A stretch of 64,000 bases of DNA, taken from contig NZ_JACIIV010000021.1 in assembly GCF_014205635.1 (NCBI RefSeq), positions 1 through 64,000 of the forward strand, written 5' to 3'. Origin of the DNA: Polymorphobacter multimanifer (lineage in GTDB: Bacteria > Pseudomonadota > Alphaproteobacteria > Sphingomonadales > Sphingomonadaceae). Numbering within the stretch: position 1 is the stretch's first letter; every line of letters starts with the position of its first letter. Under the pieces are notes generated by a model. It was not told the DNA's origin, did not search any database, and saw only the letters and a list, made by a program, of their open reading frames with translations. A program made the position numbers and the translations under genes. Below, piece by piece: positions 17,896 to 26,068 of the stretch.

Positions 17896-18351
17896 ATGCG
17901 CGTCATCGTCATAAATCCATGGGACCAGAGCGTCACCGAAGCCGAGCATAACGGCCATTACAAAGACTATTACCGACTGCTGTCCGGCCCAACCCTCGAA
18001 GGCCTGCCCGATGCCGAGATCAATTGCTTCGACATCGCCCAGATCGGCGACCCCAACGGTCATATCATGTTCGTTGACGACGAAGGGCTCTACAGCGACC
18101 CGCAGGCGTATTTCACGCTCGGCGCCGGCGGCAATGTCTTTGCTGGACGCGGTGTCATCGCATGTGGTGGCCAGGGCGAGGATGAAACCGGCGCGACATT
18201 GGCCGTCGAAGAGGTCAGCGCCGCGATCAAATGGGTTCCGATCGGTGCTCAGATCTACCCGGGGCAACCGGTCATCGAGAGTTTCGACAGCTTCGAGGCG
18301 ATGATCGCCAAACTCGGCGAAGACGCGGCCAGACGCACCCCGATGATCTGA
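17896..18351 (+). CDS. Hypothetical protein (DUF3846-like)
   Basis: 151 aa. The start MRVIVINPWDQSV, the middle IMFVDDEGLYSD and NVFAGRGVIACGG, and the following DETGATLAVEEV resemble the layout of DUF3846, whose members bear a VDDEG-type strand. Function unknown. It is the last gene of the + strand run before the convergent minus-strand pair. A CTGAATTCAG palindrome at 18449-18458 lies in the convergent spacer. Confidence 0.6.
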   Translation: MRVIVINPWDQSVTEAEHNGHYKDYYRLLSGPTLEGLPDAEINCFDIAQIGDPNGHIMFVDDEGLYSDPQAYFTLGAGGNVFAGRGVIACGGQGEDETGATLAVEEVSAAIKWVPIGAQIYPGQPVIESFDSFEAMIAKLGEDAARRTPMI

Positions 18352-18459
18352 ACGCTATCAATCTTCCTGAGTAGGGCCGACTGCCATCGCAGCCGGTCCT
18401 TCTCTGATTCAACTGAATTAAAACAACGCGGGCCTGACCGCGCCCGGGCTGAATTCAGA

Positions 18460-19827
18460 TCAGACGCACTTGATCGATACAATTCGGCCAAACCCCTCCG
18501 GCTCCACAGCGACGACTCGCGATTTGATCTTCTTATGGATCTGATCGATCAGAAAACGCTGCAACATGTCGACCAGGCCAGCGCGCTTCAGCGATATGGC
18601 AATCGCTGGCATAGTTGGCAGTTCGGCTGCGCGCCGGACCATACGCTCGGCATCCGCCGCCAGAACAAGCGCGATGGCGCCGACAATTGGCGACAGGGAT
18701 TGAGGATCGACCACCGGGCGAGCGTGGTGAAGTTCGACATCGACCATCTCGGCGTAAAGCGTCCACTTATCATCCGTGATCTCGATGCGCCTCGACAGCA
18801 CGACGCTAACCCCACAACAATCGACGGCACCAGCATCAACAGCAACGACAAGCAACAACGAACGACCATCGATGCCACCGCGCTTCAACGCCTCTGGCAC
18901 CCACGGAAAGTCGTTCTGCTTGTAGCCATCGGCGAAAACACGAAGGTTCCACGGGTAAGCCGCAAAGACGCGGCGCGCATCCTTGGTCCAGCCTCTGAAT
19001 ATCGATGACGGACAAACTTCACCCCAATCCTGGAAACCGGGAACCCAGCGACCATCCATCGGCCGTAGTGCTCCAGGCGTAAGGTCCACCGAGTGCGGCG
19101 CTGGCCCGATACCGGCAGACCTGCCTGGCGATTGAGGATGGCGCTCAAGAATAGGGTCATCAACCCGCCCGCCGCGACGCCGATCAAAGATAAGCCGACA
19201 AGGCACAGCCAACGCTTCAAGATCAAGCAAATCGTCCTCGACGCCCGCGAGCAAGGGATGACGTTTCAGCCCGAACAGGCTGCGCTCCCGGAGCCAGGCT
19301 TCCTTTTCCCACCAATAGCGCAAAGACGGAAGGTCAGCCCCCGCTCTGTCGAAACGGTCTTCAACGCGAGCCTGATAGGCGTCATAGTCGTCGTCATCGG
19401 GCACGTTGCGCGAACAAATCATCGCAAGATCGATATCGCCAACTGTCTCTGCACGGCGCAAAACACTCCCGAACAGCCAGATCTCATCAACGAAGGAAAA
19501 TCCGTCAGAGTCGGCGTTAATGATCTCCGCACGACAGAGCAGCTGCTCCAATATCACATCCGCCCTGGCGATCGGCGTCCGGGGCTTGGCCTTCGCTCGC
19601 GCCATATGGTCGCCTGCATCGGTCCGTTTCAGGCTCGCCTGATCAATAAGTCCACGATCGAGGCACTCTTCGAACACAATCGCACCATCGCGGCGATTTG
19701 CGAACACGCTCTTCAGATCGACGAGATTGCCGGGATTTTCTGTCCGAGCATAGCTGCGGAGCGCCTGCTTGAATATCGCTGGCCGGTAACCAGCGATGGT
19801 ATCGTTGCGATCAAGCGTTAGCCCCAT
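18460..19827 (-). CDS. HTH-nucleotidyltransferase fusion protein
   Basis: 455 aa. The first 73 residues look like a winged-helix segment (YRPAIFKQALRSYARTE, CLDRGLIDQASLKRTDAG). A pol-beta-type nucleotidyltransferase domain follows: LFGSVLRR at about 118-125 (Gly-Ser of motif GS) and GDIDLAMIC at about 130-138 (the DxD metal ligands). The C-terminal 250 residues are unrecognised and begin with a region rich in Trp and Arg. Six bases separate it from the upstream RHH gene. Minimal nucleotidyltransferases act as toxins, antitoxins or tRNA/protein modifiers; which applies here is unknown. An internal Met (MARAKAKP) is a possible shorter start. Confidence 0.65.
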   Translation of the reverse strand: MGLTLDRNDTIAGYRPAIFKQALRSYARTENPGNLVDLKSVFANRRDGAIVFEECLDRGLIDQASLKRTDAGDHMARAKAKPRTPIARADVILEQLLCRAEIINADSDGFSFVDEIWLFGSVLRRAETVGDIDLAMICSRNVPDDDDYDAYQARVEDRFDRAGADLPSLRYWWEKEAWLRERSLFGLKRHPLLAGVEDDLLDLEALAVPCRLIFDRRRGGRVDDPILERHPQSPGRSAGIGPAPHSVDLTPGALRPMDGRWVPGFQDWGEVCPSSIFRGWTKDARRVFAAYPWNLRVFADGYKQNDFPWVPEALKRGGIDGRSLLLVVAVDAGAVDCCGVSVVLSRRIEITDDKWTLYAEMVDVELHHARPVVDPQSLSPIVGAIALVLAADAERMVRRAAELPTMPAIAISLKRAGLVDMLQRFLIDQIHKKIKSRVVAVEPEGFGRIVSIKCV

Positions 19828-19833
19828 GACAGT

Positions 19834-20280
19834 CTACGAGCCGGAATCTGGACAGGCGGCATGATCACCATCAGCACCCGACTTCACTGACGTGCGCCAA
19901 GCGGCAGAAGAATGAAAAGCGTTGCCAGCCCCGAAGCAAGGCTCAAACCTTGTCGACGGCCGGCGGCTGAACAAACGCATGGCCGCAAAAACAGCACCTT
20001 GAGTCATGGCCAGACTATCGCGTGTCCGATACCATTCCCCACCAGTAAGTTGCTCGATATCGGAAAGGACAACACCCAACATTTCGAAAAGCCTGTCGTG
20101 CGGCTGAGACGACGGCGACACGCTATTTGTTCGCGATAGTTCGAGCCTTTTTTCAATCTCCTGGGTGAAAGAACAGCCGCTCTTGGCCGCTGAATCCTGG
20201 AGGTGCTTCAGCAAGTTTGCATCAAGCCTGACGCTTATCGGTGCGCGTTTGACGTCCGTTCCGTGTCGTGGCCGACCCAT
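19834..20280 (-). CDS. Arc-like ribbon-helix-helix protein
   Basis: 148 aa. Residues 11-50 (KRAPISVRLDANLLKHLQDSAAKSGCSF, then TQEIEKRLELSR) form a classic Arc/MetJ RHH domain. A helical segment (LFEMLGVVLSDIEQL) and a low-complexity basic tail follow. I chose ATG 20280 (MGRPRHGTD), preceded on this strand by GGAAAGGAGCG; the longer in-frame start adds an unlikely leader. It sits directly upstream of the nucleotidyltransferase and probably regulates the pair. Confidence 0.7.
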   Translation of the reverse strand: MGRPRHGTDVKRAPISVRLDANLLKHLQDSAAKSGCSFTQEIEKRLELSRTNSVSPSSQPHDRLFEMLGVVLSDIEQLTGGEWYRTRDSLAMTQGAVFAAMRLFSRRPSTRFEPCFGAGNAFHSSAAWRTSVKSGADGDHAACPDSGS

Positions 20281-20343
20281 CACGCGCTCCTTTCCGAGGA
20301 TAGATTTATCCCACAAGGACGAAATGCGGACAAGCACAACTTT

Positions 20344-20440
20344 GGGCGCCTCGGCCGTCCCCGGCCGACCGAGCTCTACTCGCTACACTCCCCGAGCCAG
20401 CTTCGCTGTCTCGGCCCTGCGGGTCACGATCCCATGGCGC
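20344..20440. repeat. Hairpin repeat A, copy 1
   Basis: 97 bp, close to 90% identical by eye to 22078-22175. The motifs GGGCGCCTCGGCCG, GCTCTACTCGC, CTCCCCGAGCCAGC and ACGATCCCATGGCGC are shared. Internal hairpins are CGGCCG-CGGCCG and CCGAGCCAGC / GCTGTCTCGG. It begins 64 bp upstream of the RHH start. Confidence 0.8.
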
Positions 20441-21171
20441 ACCAGCTTGCCGCCGCGGTGCGGGGCTGACGGCCACTCCAACGACTTTTCGGAGAGGGCA
20501 TATTGTTGGGCGCGGGCAGCAACCAGCCCCTGGAATGCTGGTGACGCCATCAAATGTAAGCAGCGTAGAACGGACCGCCGCCCTGGGGCGGCAGATAACA
20601 TTGAATGACGCTCCGAAGCGGCCGCAACCCGTTGGGCCTGCTCCAAGCGGCAACCCCGGCGGGACGCCGCTCGAGGGTGACGAGGATCAATTGAACACCG
20701 TCTCCACGTCCGCGCCTCTCGACCATTGCCTCCGCGCATCCCTGCAAGAGCCTTGGTTTCGGCAGGCGCCACCGGCTCCGGGGCCGGTCGAAAGAACCTC
20801 GTCGGCAGATCCGACGCCCAAGCAGCACCGTCACGGCCAGTCCACTGGCGAAAAGGCAACCATGCACCGGCTTTGCAACCCGGCGAGACGGTCGGCGCAG
20901 TCGCCAAGGCCAAAGCTGGCGCAGCGCCTTCGGCCGGTCAGTGGAGCCGGCGCCTTGAAGCACGAGGTGGCAACCGGGACGGCGACCTGGCGCACAGGCC
21001 AGACCGGCCAAGGGTCAGTACCGACATTGCCTGATCGAACGAGAACGGGACAAAATGGCCATCGGAAAACTTCTCCTGCGAGCCACTTAAACGGCCGGGC
21101 CTTCCCCGAACGACCGGCATTCCTAAGTCGTGGAATGGCAGCCATGCAACCTTCATAATCGGGGCCGTGTT
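20441..21171. other. Gene-poor GC-rich stretch upstream of ssb
   Basis: About 730 bp. Several frames are open on both strands because of base composition, but none shows a recognisable domain, a convincing ribosome site or biased codon use. I see no feature I can support here apart from short GC inverted repeats. Confidence 0.5.
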
Positions 21172-21340
21172 GCCGGTGCGCGTCTTCGCTTCGCTCGCCG
21201 CACCGGCTGCCCGCACCACCCCGCGATTTTAAAGGTTTCCCGCGCGCGTCATCGTCTCCACGAATTTGTGGAGACGCGCGCGGTGCACGGCCACCATCCC
21301 ACGCCTCTTTACGGAGCCTGTCGCCGGGAAAGGCCCGGCG
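21172..21340 (+). promoter_or_regulatory. Three-hairpin leader of ssb
   Basis: Hairpin 1 (21172-21207) has perfect 9-bp arms GCCGGTGCG / CGCACCGGC. Hairpin 2 (about 21241-21281) has CGTCTCCAC / GTGGAGACG around GAATTT, extended by CGCGCG on both sides. Hairpin 3 (21322-21340) has CGCCGGG / CCCGGCG, just ahead of the CAGGAGA site of ssb. This is far more structure than an ordinary leader needs. It could fold in mRNA or in single-stranded transfer DNA. Confidence 0.65.
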
Positions 21341-21362
21341 TCATAAGCTCAGGAGAACACCA

Positions 21363-21797
21363 ATGACCAATATCGTCGTACTCGTCGGCAACGTCGGCGC
21401 AGACCCCATCGCCCGGATGACCCAGGGCGGCACCAGCATCACCTCCCTCTCGGTCGCCACCTCGCGCCGCTTCAAGAACAGCTCCGGCGAAACCACCGAA
21501 CAGACCGAATGGCACCGCATCACCTGCTTCAACGGCCTCGGCAAGATCTGCGCCGACTATGTCCGCAAGGGCATGAAGGTCTCGGTGCAGGGCCGCCTCC
21601 ACTACACCAAGTGGACCGACCAGGACGGCACCGACCGCTACGGCGTCGAAATCTATGCCGACGAGGTCAACTTCCTCACCAAGGCCCCGCAGGCCCAGGA
21701 GGAAGCGCCCGCCGAAACCAAGGCTCCCGCCAAGGGACGCGGCAAGAAGGCGCCGGTCGAACAGGATCTCGAACTGGCAGACGACATTCCGTTCTGA
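21363..21797 (+). CDS. ssb: Single-stranded DNA-binding protein
   Basis: 144 aa plasmid-type SSB. The OB fold covers residues 1-110 (MTNIVVLVGNVGADPIARMTQGG, FNGLGKICADYVRKGMKVSVQGRL). A short Ala/Pro/Lys linker leads to the acidic tip DDIPF that binds replication and repair partners. SSB coats the incoming strand after conjugation and damps SOS induction. It is followed by a strong terminator, so it is transcribed alone from its hairpin-rich leader. Confidence 0.97.
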   Translation: MTNIVVLVGNVGADPIARMTQGGTSITSLSVATSRRFKNSSGETTEQTEWHRITCFNGLGKICADYVRKGMKVSVQGRLHYTKWTDQDGTDRYGVEIYADEVNFLTKAPQAQEEAPAETKAPAKGRGKKAPVEQDLELADDIPF

Positions 21798-21809
21798 CCC
21801 CGACACACG

Positions 21810-21838
21810 CCCCGGCGGGCTTCGCCCGCCGGGGTTTT
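21810..21838 (+). terminator. Rho-independent terminator after ssb
   Basis: Perfect 11-bp stem CCCCGGCGGGC / GCCCGCCGGGG with loop TTC, then TTTT, 12 bases after the ssb stop. Confidence 0.92.
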
Positions 21839-21840
21839 GT

Positions 21841-22077
21841 CATGTCTCCGCAGAGACACAAAGCGCCCACGAAGCGGTTTATCGGTGCTGCGGGCGCAAG
21901 CTGCTGCCGGGTCCAATGTTGATCTGTGCAGAATTGCACATGATCGCGATGATGAAGTGACGTGCCGACTTTCCTCGCTGAATTCCAGTTTGGAGTGGCT
22001 GTGACGCTCTGTGTCGTTTGAGGATTTGAGCAACAGGCTTGGCTGCTGATCGAGAATGATAATGCGAAAACCAGTCC
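21841..22077. other. Intergenic stretch between ssb and repeat A
   Basis: 237 bp, somewhat lower in GC than its surroundings, with no supported gene. I see no conserved element in it. Confidence 0.5.
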
Positions 22078-22175
22078 GGGCGCCTCGGCCGCACGCGGCC
22101 GACCGGGCTCTACTCGCCTTGCTCCCCGAGCCAGCTGACGCTGTCTCGGCCCTTCGGGTTACGATCCCATGGCGC
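22078..22175. repeat. Hairpin repeat A, copy 2
   Basis: 98 bp copy of 20344-20440 in the same orientation, ending 117 bp before the next gene. The hairpin loops vary between copies (CCAGC-TTC-GCTG versus CCAGC-TGAC-GCTG) while the stems are kept. The two copies bracket ssb. Confidence 0.8.
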
Positions 22176-22292
22176 GCCCAAGAATATGACACGACGCCGT
22201 CCCTGCACTGGCTTGGCGGCGTGCGTCTAAAAATGACGAGAGGGGAGGAGGCCGGCACCGGGTGACGATCCCGTCACGACCGGAGAACCACC

Positions 22293-22985
22293 ATGCCGCA
22301 ATACGACACTCTGCGCGAAGTCGCGATTCTGCCCTGCCTGCACCACGACCTCAGCGTCGAGGATGAGCGGCTCGAGGCCAATGCACCCAGCTTCGGGCTC
22401 GAACACGTGCGGCCCAACGCGATGCTCGGCCGCGTGCTCGGCTTTCTCAATGTCTCGAAGCCGAAGTTTTTCGCGCTCGTCGAGGCGCACAAAGGCGTCA
22501 AGCTGGCCTCGGGCAAGGCTCATGGCACCAGCGCCGGCCCATGGCGCTATCGCCCCGAGGATGCCCCGGCATGGCGCGCCCTGAAGGTTCCGCACGACCC
22601 GTCGATCCCGCAGCTGCTCGCCGACGACGAAATCGTCGAAATCTTCGACAATGCGAGCTATGGCGGCCAACTGGCGATCGCCAGCATGGTCGACGCCAAC
22701 TTCTGCCTGCCAAAAGCTCCCTATCCGGCGCTCCGTCTGACCGGCCGCTTCCAGATCGGCATCATCGATTATATCTGCGGGTCGGGCCACACCGTTACCT
22801 GGGACGGCGAACTGACCGTCGACATGCGCGACGGCCAGGCCGGCGACCCGATGGGATACGCCTTCAACGACGTTTGCGACTTCACGATCTCGTACTTCCG
22901 GTTCGCGATGATCGCACGCGGCGACCTTCCCGCCGGAACCCGCTGGCAGGCTTCGCGCACCCCGCGTCTTGCAGCCGCTGCATGA
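22293..22985 (+). CDS. Hypothetical protein, 230 aa
   Basis: Not recognised. A mixed alpha/beta soluble protein. Segments such as MLGRVLGFLNVSKPKFFALVEAHKGV, GPWRYRPEDAPAWRALKVP and IIDYICGSGHTVTWDGELTVDM stand out. No membrane or signal sequence. It is the first of a three-gene overlapping run (ATGA overlaps to 23535), so the three products are probably made together. Confidence 0.6.
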   Translation: MPQYDTLREVAILPCLHHDLSVEDERLEANAPSFGLEHVRPNAMLGRVLGFLNVSKPKFFALVEAHKGVKLASGKAHGTSAGPWRYRPEDAPAWRALKVPHDPSIPQLLADDEIVEIFDNASYGGQLAIASMVDANFCLPKAPYPALRLTGRFQIGIIDYICGSGHTVTWDGELTVDMRDGQAGDPMGYAFNDVCDFTISYFRFAMIARGDLPAGTRWQASRTPRLAAAA

Positions 22986-23272
22986 GCGCGCTGCAGATCC
23001 ACAGCGGCCCGGTGATTTGCAACCGTCCGGGCTGCGACCGCGAATGGGCGACAGACCCCATCCTGGCCGTCAGCTGCCCCGACTGCCGTGCCGGCGTCGG
23101 GGTACGCTGCAAAAGGCCGTCAGGGCACAGCGGGCCGTTCGTTGATGCCCACGCCTCCCGCGACCTCGAGGCCGACCGGCAAGGCGCCTATGGCGCTTGC
23201 CCGCTCGGCCTTTGCGGTATCGGCAACCTTTCGGCTGCCCAGCGGCCGGCGCAACAGGCTTTGCTGCTATGA
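22982..23272 (+). CDS. Small zinc-finger-like protein
   Basis: 96 aa. C13-x4-C18, then CPDCRAGVGVRCKRPSGHSG and HASRDLEADRQGAY form a pattern like the short zinc-binding proteins of phages and plasmids (Cys-x2-Cys, Cys, then His...His). The ATG overlaps the upstream stop as ATGA, and the downstream gene starts inside its last codon. Likely DNA-binding; function unknown. Confidence 0.65.
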   Translation: MSALQIHSGPVICNRPGCDREWATDPILAVSCPDCRAGVGVRCKRPSGHSGPFVDAHASRDLEADRQGAYGACPLGLCGIGNLSAAQRPAQQALLL

Positions 23273-23535
23273 TCCGAGCAAAGTTCGACGGAATCGAGGA
23301 TGCCCAGATCGAGGCCTTGATGGCGTTTCGCGCGCGGCATGGCCGCTTTTGGAAGGCTGCGCTGCTGACGGCCTGGATGAATGGCAGCGATGCGAGCGAG
23401 CCGGGCGGCAGCGCGCTGCGGCGCTTGCGCAACTGTAGCGGGCCAACGTGGCTCGACACGCTGCGACCGAAAGACCTCGCTGCCGAGAGGGACCGGCGCA
23501 GCCAGGCCCATAGCATCGACGTCGTCCTGCGATAG
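23269..23535 (+). CDS. Small hypothetical protein, 88 aa
   Basis: Not recognised. Sequence RHGRFWKAALLTAWMNGSDASEPGG followed by ALRRLRNCSGPTWLDTLRP is basic and helical, and could bind nucleic acid. The start overlaps the stop of the zinc-finger gene. It is the last gene of the three-gene run. Confidence 0.6.
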   Translation: MIRAKFDGIEDAQIEALMAFRARHGRFWKAALLTAWMNGSDASEPGGSALRRLRNCSGPTWLDTLRPKDLAAERDRRSQAHSIDVVLR

Positions 23536-23554
23536 GGCGGCGATGACCGAGCTT

Positions 23555-23574
23555 GTATAATTATAAAATTATAC
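23555..23574 (+). promoter_or_regulatory. Palindromic operator/promoter of brnTA
   Basis: GTATAATT and AATTATAC, a perfect 8-bp inverted repeat around ATAA. It contains TATAAT, a perfect -10 box, and lies 12 bp before the brnT start. An antitoxin complex bound here would block RNA polymerase directly, matching BrnTA autoregulation. Confidence 0.75.
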
Positions 23575-23586
23575 TTATATCGGCTC

Positions 23587-23883
23587 ATGGATGATGCCGA
23601 CTTTGAATGGGACGAGGCCAAGGACCTTTCGAACCAGAAAAAGCACCGCATTAGCTTTGAAGACGCAGCCAGAGTGTTTGGCGACTCGCTCATGGTGTTG
23701 TTCCCTGACGGGGAGACGGACGGAGAGGAACGATGGCGGGCCTTCGGCCAAGTTGGCGGCGTTGCGGTCATCATGGTGGCGCACACATATCGCAATCGTG
23801 ACGGCCATGAGAAAATCCGCATTATTTCGGCCCGAGTGGCAACCCGGCATGAAAGGCAAGCATATGAACGAGAAAATGGTTAG
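23587..23883 (+). CDS. brnT: BrnT-family ribonuclease toxin
   Basis: 98 aa. FEWDEAKDLSNQKKHRISFEDAARVFGD is the hallmark N terminus (W-D-x-x-K ... N-x-x-K-H-x-I-x-F), and HEKIRIISARVATRHERQAYE the conserved C-terminal strand and helix. BrnT is a RelE-fold endoribonuclease. It is encoded before its antitoxin, the usual order for this family, and overlaps it by 20 bp. Confidence 0.92.
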   Translation: MDDADFEWDEAKDLSNQKKHRISFEDAARVFGDSLMVLFPDGETDGEERWRAFGQVGGVAVIMVAHTYRNRDGHEKIRIISARVATRHERQAYERENG

Positions 23884-24181
23884 CAAGAAGCTGGAAGATC
23901 TGCCCCCGCTCACCGAGGCCGATCGTGAACGGCTTGCTGTGCTTGCAGCACGGCCCGACAGCGAGATCGATCTCAGCGACATGCCGGAGTTGACGGAAGA
24001 GGACTGGAAAACCGCGGTCCGTGGCAAGCACTATCGCCCCGTAAAAGCGCAAATCACTGCACATCTCGACAAGGATGTTCTCGCCTGGCTGAAAGCCGAC
24101 GGACGTGGATATCAAACCCGTATGAACGCCATCCTGCGTCGCGAAATGCTCCAGTCGCGCGCATCGAACCAACAGCAGTGA
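23864..24181 (+). CDS. brnA: BrnA-family antitoxin
   Basis: 105 aa. The C-terminal RHH domain VKAQITAHLDKDVLAWLKADGRGYQTRMNAILRREM is the BrnA DNA-binding dimer, and the N-terminal half (LTEADRERLAVLAARPDSEIDLSDMPELTEEDW) is the toxin-contacting part. ATG 23864 is chosen because it lies within the usual overlap; ATG 23876 is an alternative. Confidence 0.9.
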   Translation: MNEKMVSKKLEDLPPLTEADRERLAVLAARPDSEIDLSDMPELTEEDWKTAVRGKHYRPVKAQITAHLDKDVLAWLKADGRGYQTRMNAILRREMLQSRASNQQQ

Positions 24182-24245
24182 GGGCTGCAGCAGCAACATC
24201 CCTCATATAGGTTTTCGTTCCACTGCTACCGCGGCCCCAATGCTT

Positions 24246-25346
24246 TCATGCTGCGTTCGCCAGCATCGCGCGATAGACATCGCGCTTGGCGTCGAGAACC
24301 ACCAGCTGCTCAGCTTCGACAACGTGCCAGAACGTCCAGCCATTGCATGTGGCAGCTCCCATCGCAGCGGCCCCGACCTGATGGATCGAGCCGCACTGGT
24401 CGCCCATGGCGACCGTGCCGTCGGCTCGCACCAGCGCCTCGCCCCGACGGGCGGGCGCATGAAGCATTGACCCCGGCCGGACGATGCCGGCCTCGACGAG
24501 AGCGCCAAACGGAATCCGCGCTTCACCGCGCCTGCCCTGGCTTACAGCCAAGGCGCCGCCAGCAAGCGGCAGCAGCCCAGCGATGCGCTCCTCGGCTATC
24601 GCTGCATACACACAATCCTCCTCGATACCGATCCAGTGGCGGCCGAGCAGTTTGGCCACGGCACCTGTTGTGCCTGTGCCAAAGAACGGGTCAACGACAA
24701 CGTCACCCGGCGCGGAGCAGGCAAGCAGAATGCGATACAAAAGCGCCTCGGGCTTTTGCGTCGGATGCGCCTTCGCGCCCCTGCGCTTCAGTCGCTCATT
24801 GCCGCCGCATATCGGAATCAACCAGTCCGATCGCATCTGCAAATCATCATTCATGGCCTTCATGGCATGATAGTTGAAACGGTACTTTGACCGCTCCGAC
24901 CGGGCAGCCCAGATCAGCGTTTCATGGGCATTGGTAAACCGCGTACCCCGAAAGTTGGGCATCGGATTGCACTTGCGCCAAATGATATCGTTGAGCACCC
25001 AGAAGCCAGCATCCTGAAGTGCCGCGCCAACCCGAAAGACATTGTGATAGCTGCCGATGGCCCAGATGGTGCCATCGGGTTTGAGGATACGGCGAGCAGC
25101 CTTCAGCCACGCGCGCGTGAACGCATCATAGCTCTCAAAGCCGTCGAACAAATCCCATTCTTCACTGACGCCGGCGACCATGCCGCCCTCCGGGCGCTGC
25201 AGGTCGCGGCGCAGCTGAAGATTATATGGCGGGTCAGCGAAAACCACGTCCGCGCAGCCTTCCGGCAGCGCGTTCATCGCAGCGATACAATCGCCGACAA
25301 TGACGCGATCGAGCGCAAGATGCCCGGAGGATTTGACCCTCGGCAC
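24246..25346 (-). CDS. ccrM: CcrM-type DNA adenine methyltransferase
   Basis: 366 aa beta-class N6-adenine methylase. Catalytic DPPYNLQL lies at 38-45 and the SAM-binding FFGTGTTGAVAKLLGR near 225. The C-terminal RAMA-type DNA-recognition domain reads IPFGALVEAGIVRPGSMLHAP, then GSIHQVGAAAM. The length and C-terminal domain fit CcrM, which methylates GANTC in alphaproteobacteria. A mobile-element copy may protect plasmid DNA or disturb host methylation timing. It is the last gene of a minus-strand trio. Confidence 0.9.
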   Translation of the reverse strand: MPRVKSSGHLALDRVIVGDCIAAMNALPEGCADVVFADPPYNLQLRRDLQRPEGGMVAGVSEEWDLFDGFESYDAFTRAWLKAARRILKPDGTIWAIGSYHNVFRVGAALQDAGFWVLNDIIWRKCNPMPNFRGTRFTNAHETLIWAARSERSKYRFNYHAMKAMNDDLQMRSDWLIPICGGNERLKRRGAKAHPTQKPEALLYRILLACSAPGDVVVDPFFGTGTTGAVAKLLGRHWIGIEEDCVYAAIAEERIAGLLPLAGGALAVSQGRRGEARIPFGALVEAGIVRPGSMLHAPARRGEALVRADGTVAMGDQCGSIHQVGAAAMGAATCNGWTFWHVVEAEQLVVLDAKRDVYRAMLANAA

Positions 25347-25349
25347 CGG

Positions 25350-25592
25350 CTACGCCGCGCCAGGTCTGGGTGATAACGGAAGCGCAGTCGTCACGGCAGG
25401 GTCGGCGCCCATGCAGCAGATCAAATGCGCTTGAAGAATCTCGAGCAAGATCTCTGCATCCCTGACCGCATCGACCGGGTCGCGCTCGATCGCCGACAGT
25501 ACCGAATCCCGAAGCCAATAACTGCATGAACGCCCCGCCGTGATTTCGGCAAAGCGGCGCTGGAGTACCGCGACGGGATCGCTAACCGACAT
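25350..25592 (-). CDS. Small hypothetical protein, 80 aa
   Basis: Not recognised. A helical protein (VAVLQRRFAEITAG, AIERDPVDAVRDAEILLEILQAHLICCMG) with no motif I know. It overlaps the upstream gene by 11 bp and stops three bases before the methylase start, so all three are co-expressed. Confidence 0.6.
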   Translation of the reverse strand: MSVSDPVAVLQRRFAEITAGRSCSYWLRDSVLSAIERDPVDAVRDAEILLEILQAHLICCMGADPAVTTALPLSPRPGAA

Positions 25593-25872
25593 GATCGGTC
25601 GCCAAGGCAGGAGCGGCAGTGGCAGGCGATTTCCGACCCGAAGCCGGCGGCATCAGCAGCGCCATTGCGCCGTCGAAGCCATGTTTCAAAACGGCAGCCA
25701 TGACGTCCGAAACCTGCACCGGATCAAGGGCAAGATCAGCGGCCTTCAGTACCGCCTCGCCAAGTTCGATCGCCGCGTCCCTGCGCGCGTCACGCTCCCG
25801 ATTGTCGAACGCCTCCCGCTCAGCACGCAGCCGGGCAAGGGCCTTCACACTCGTCGATTTTACAGCAGCCAT
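25582..25872 (-). CDS. Small helical protein (DUF6437-like)
   Basis: 96 aa. The N terminus VKALARLRAEREAFDNRERDARRDAAIELGEAVLKA is a charged helix followed by a short domain. From memory it resembles DUF6437, a family of small plasmid proteins that may bind DNA. AGGTCTCC on the + strand before the start is weakly ribosome-site-like when read on the minus strand (GGAGACCT). First gene of the trio. Confidence 0.6.
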   Translation of the reverse strand: MAAVKSTSVKALARLRAEREAFDNRERDARRDAAIELGEAVLKAADLALDPVQVSDVMAAVLKHGFDGAMALLMPPASGRKSPATAAPALATDHVG

Positions 25873-26068
25873 AAGTCAGGTCTCCGCGCATCAATGGTGC
25901 GAGCGGCAGACTTGTGGACCAGCGTCAGAATGCCCGATCAGGCCGGCCAGTTCAAGCCGCATCCTCACCGCCACCGGTCGGCATCGATCCCCAGCGGCGG
26001 CAGCCTCAGCGTTGACGAGTCCGTCACATCTCCCCGCATCACCGCCTGGGCAGGCCGCCGGTGATAGA

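Noticed and set aside
20535-21158. A 207-codon + frame upstream of ssb
   Set aside because: Ser/Thr/Arg/Pro-rich without any domain; overlapping frames on both strands are equally open; no ribosome site.
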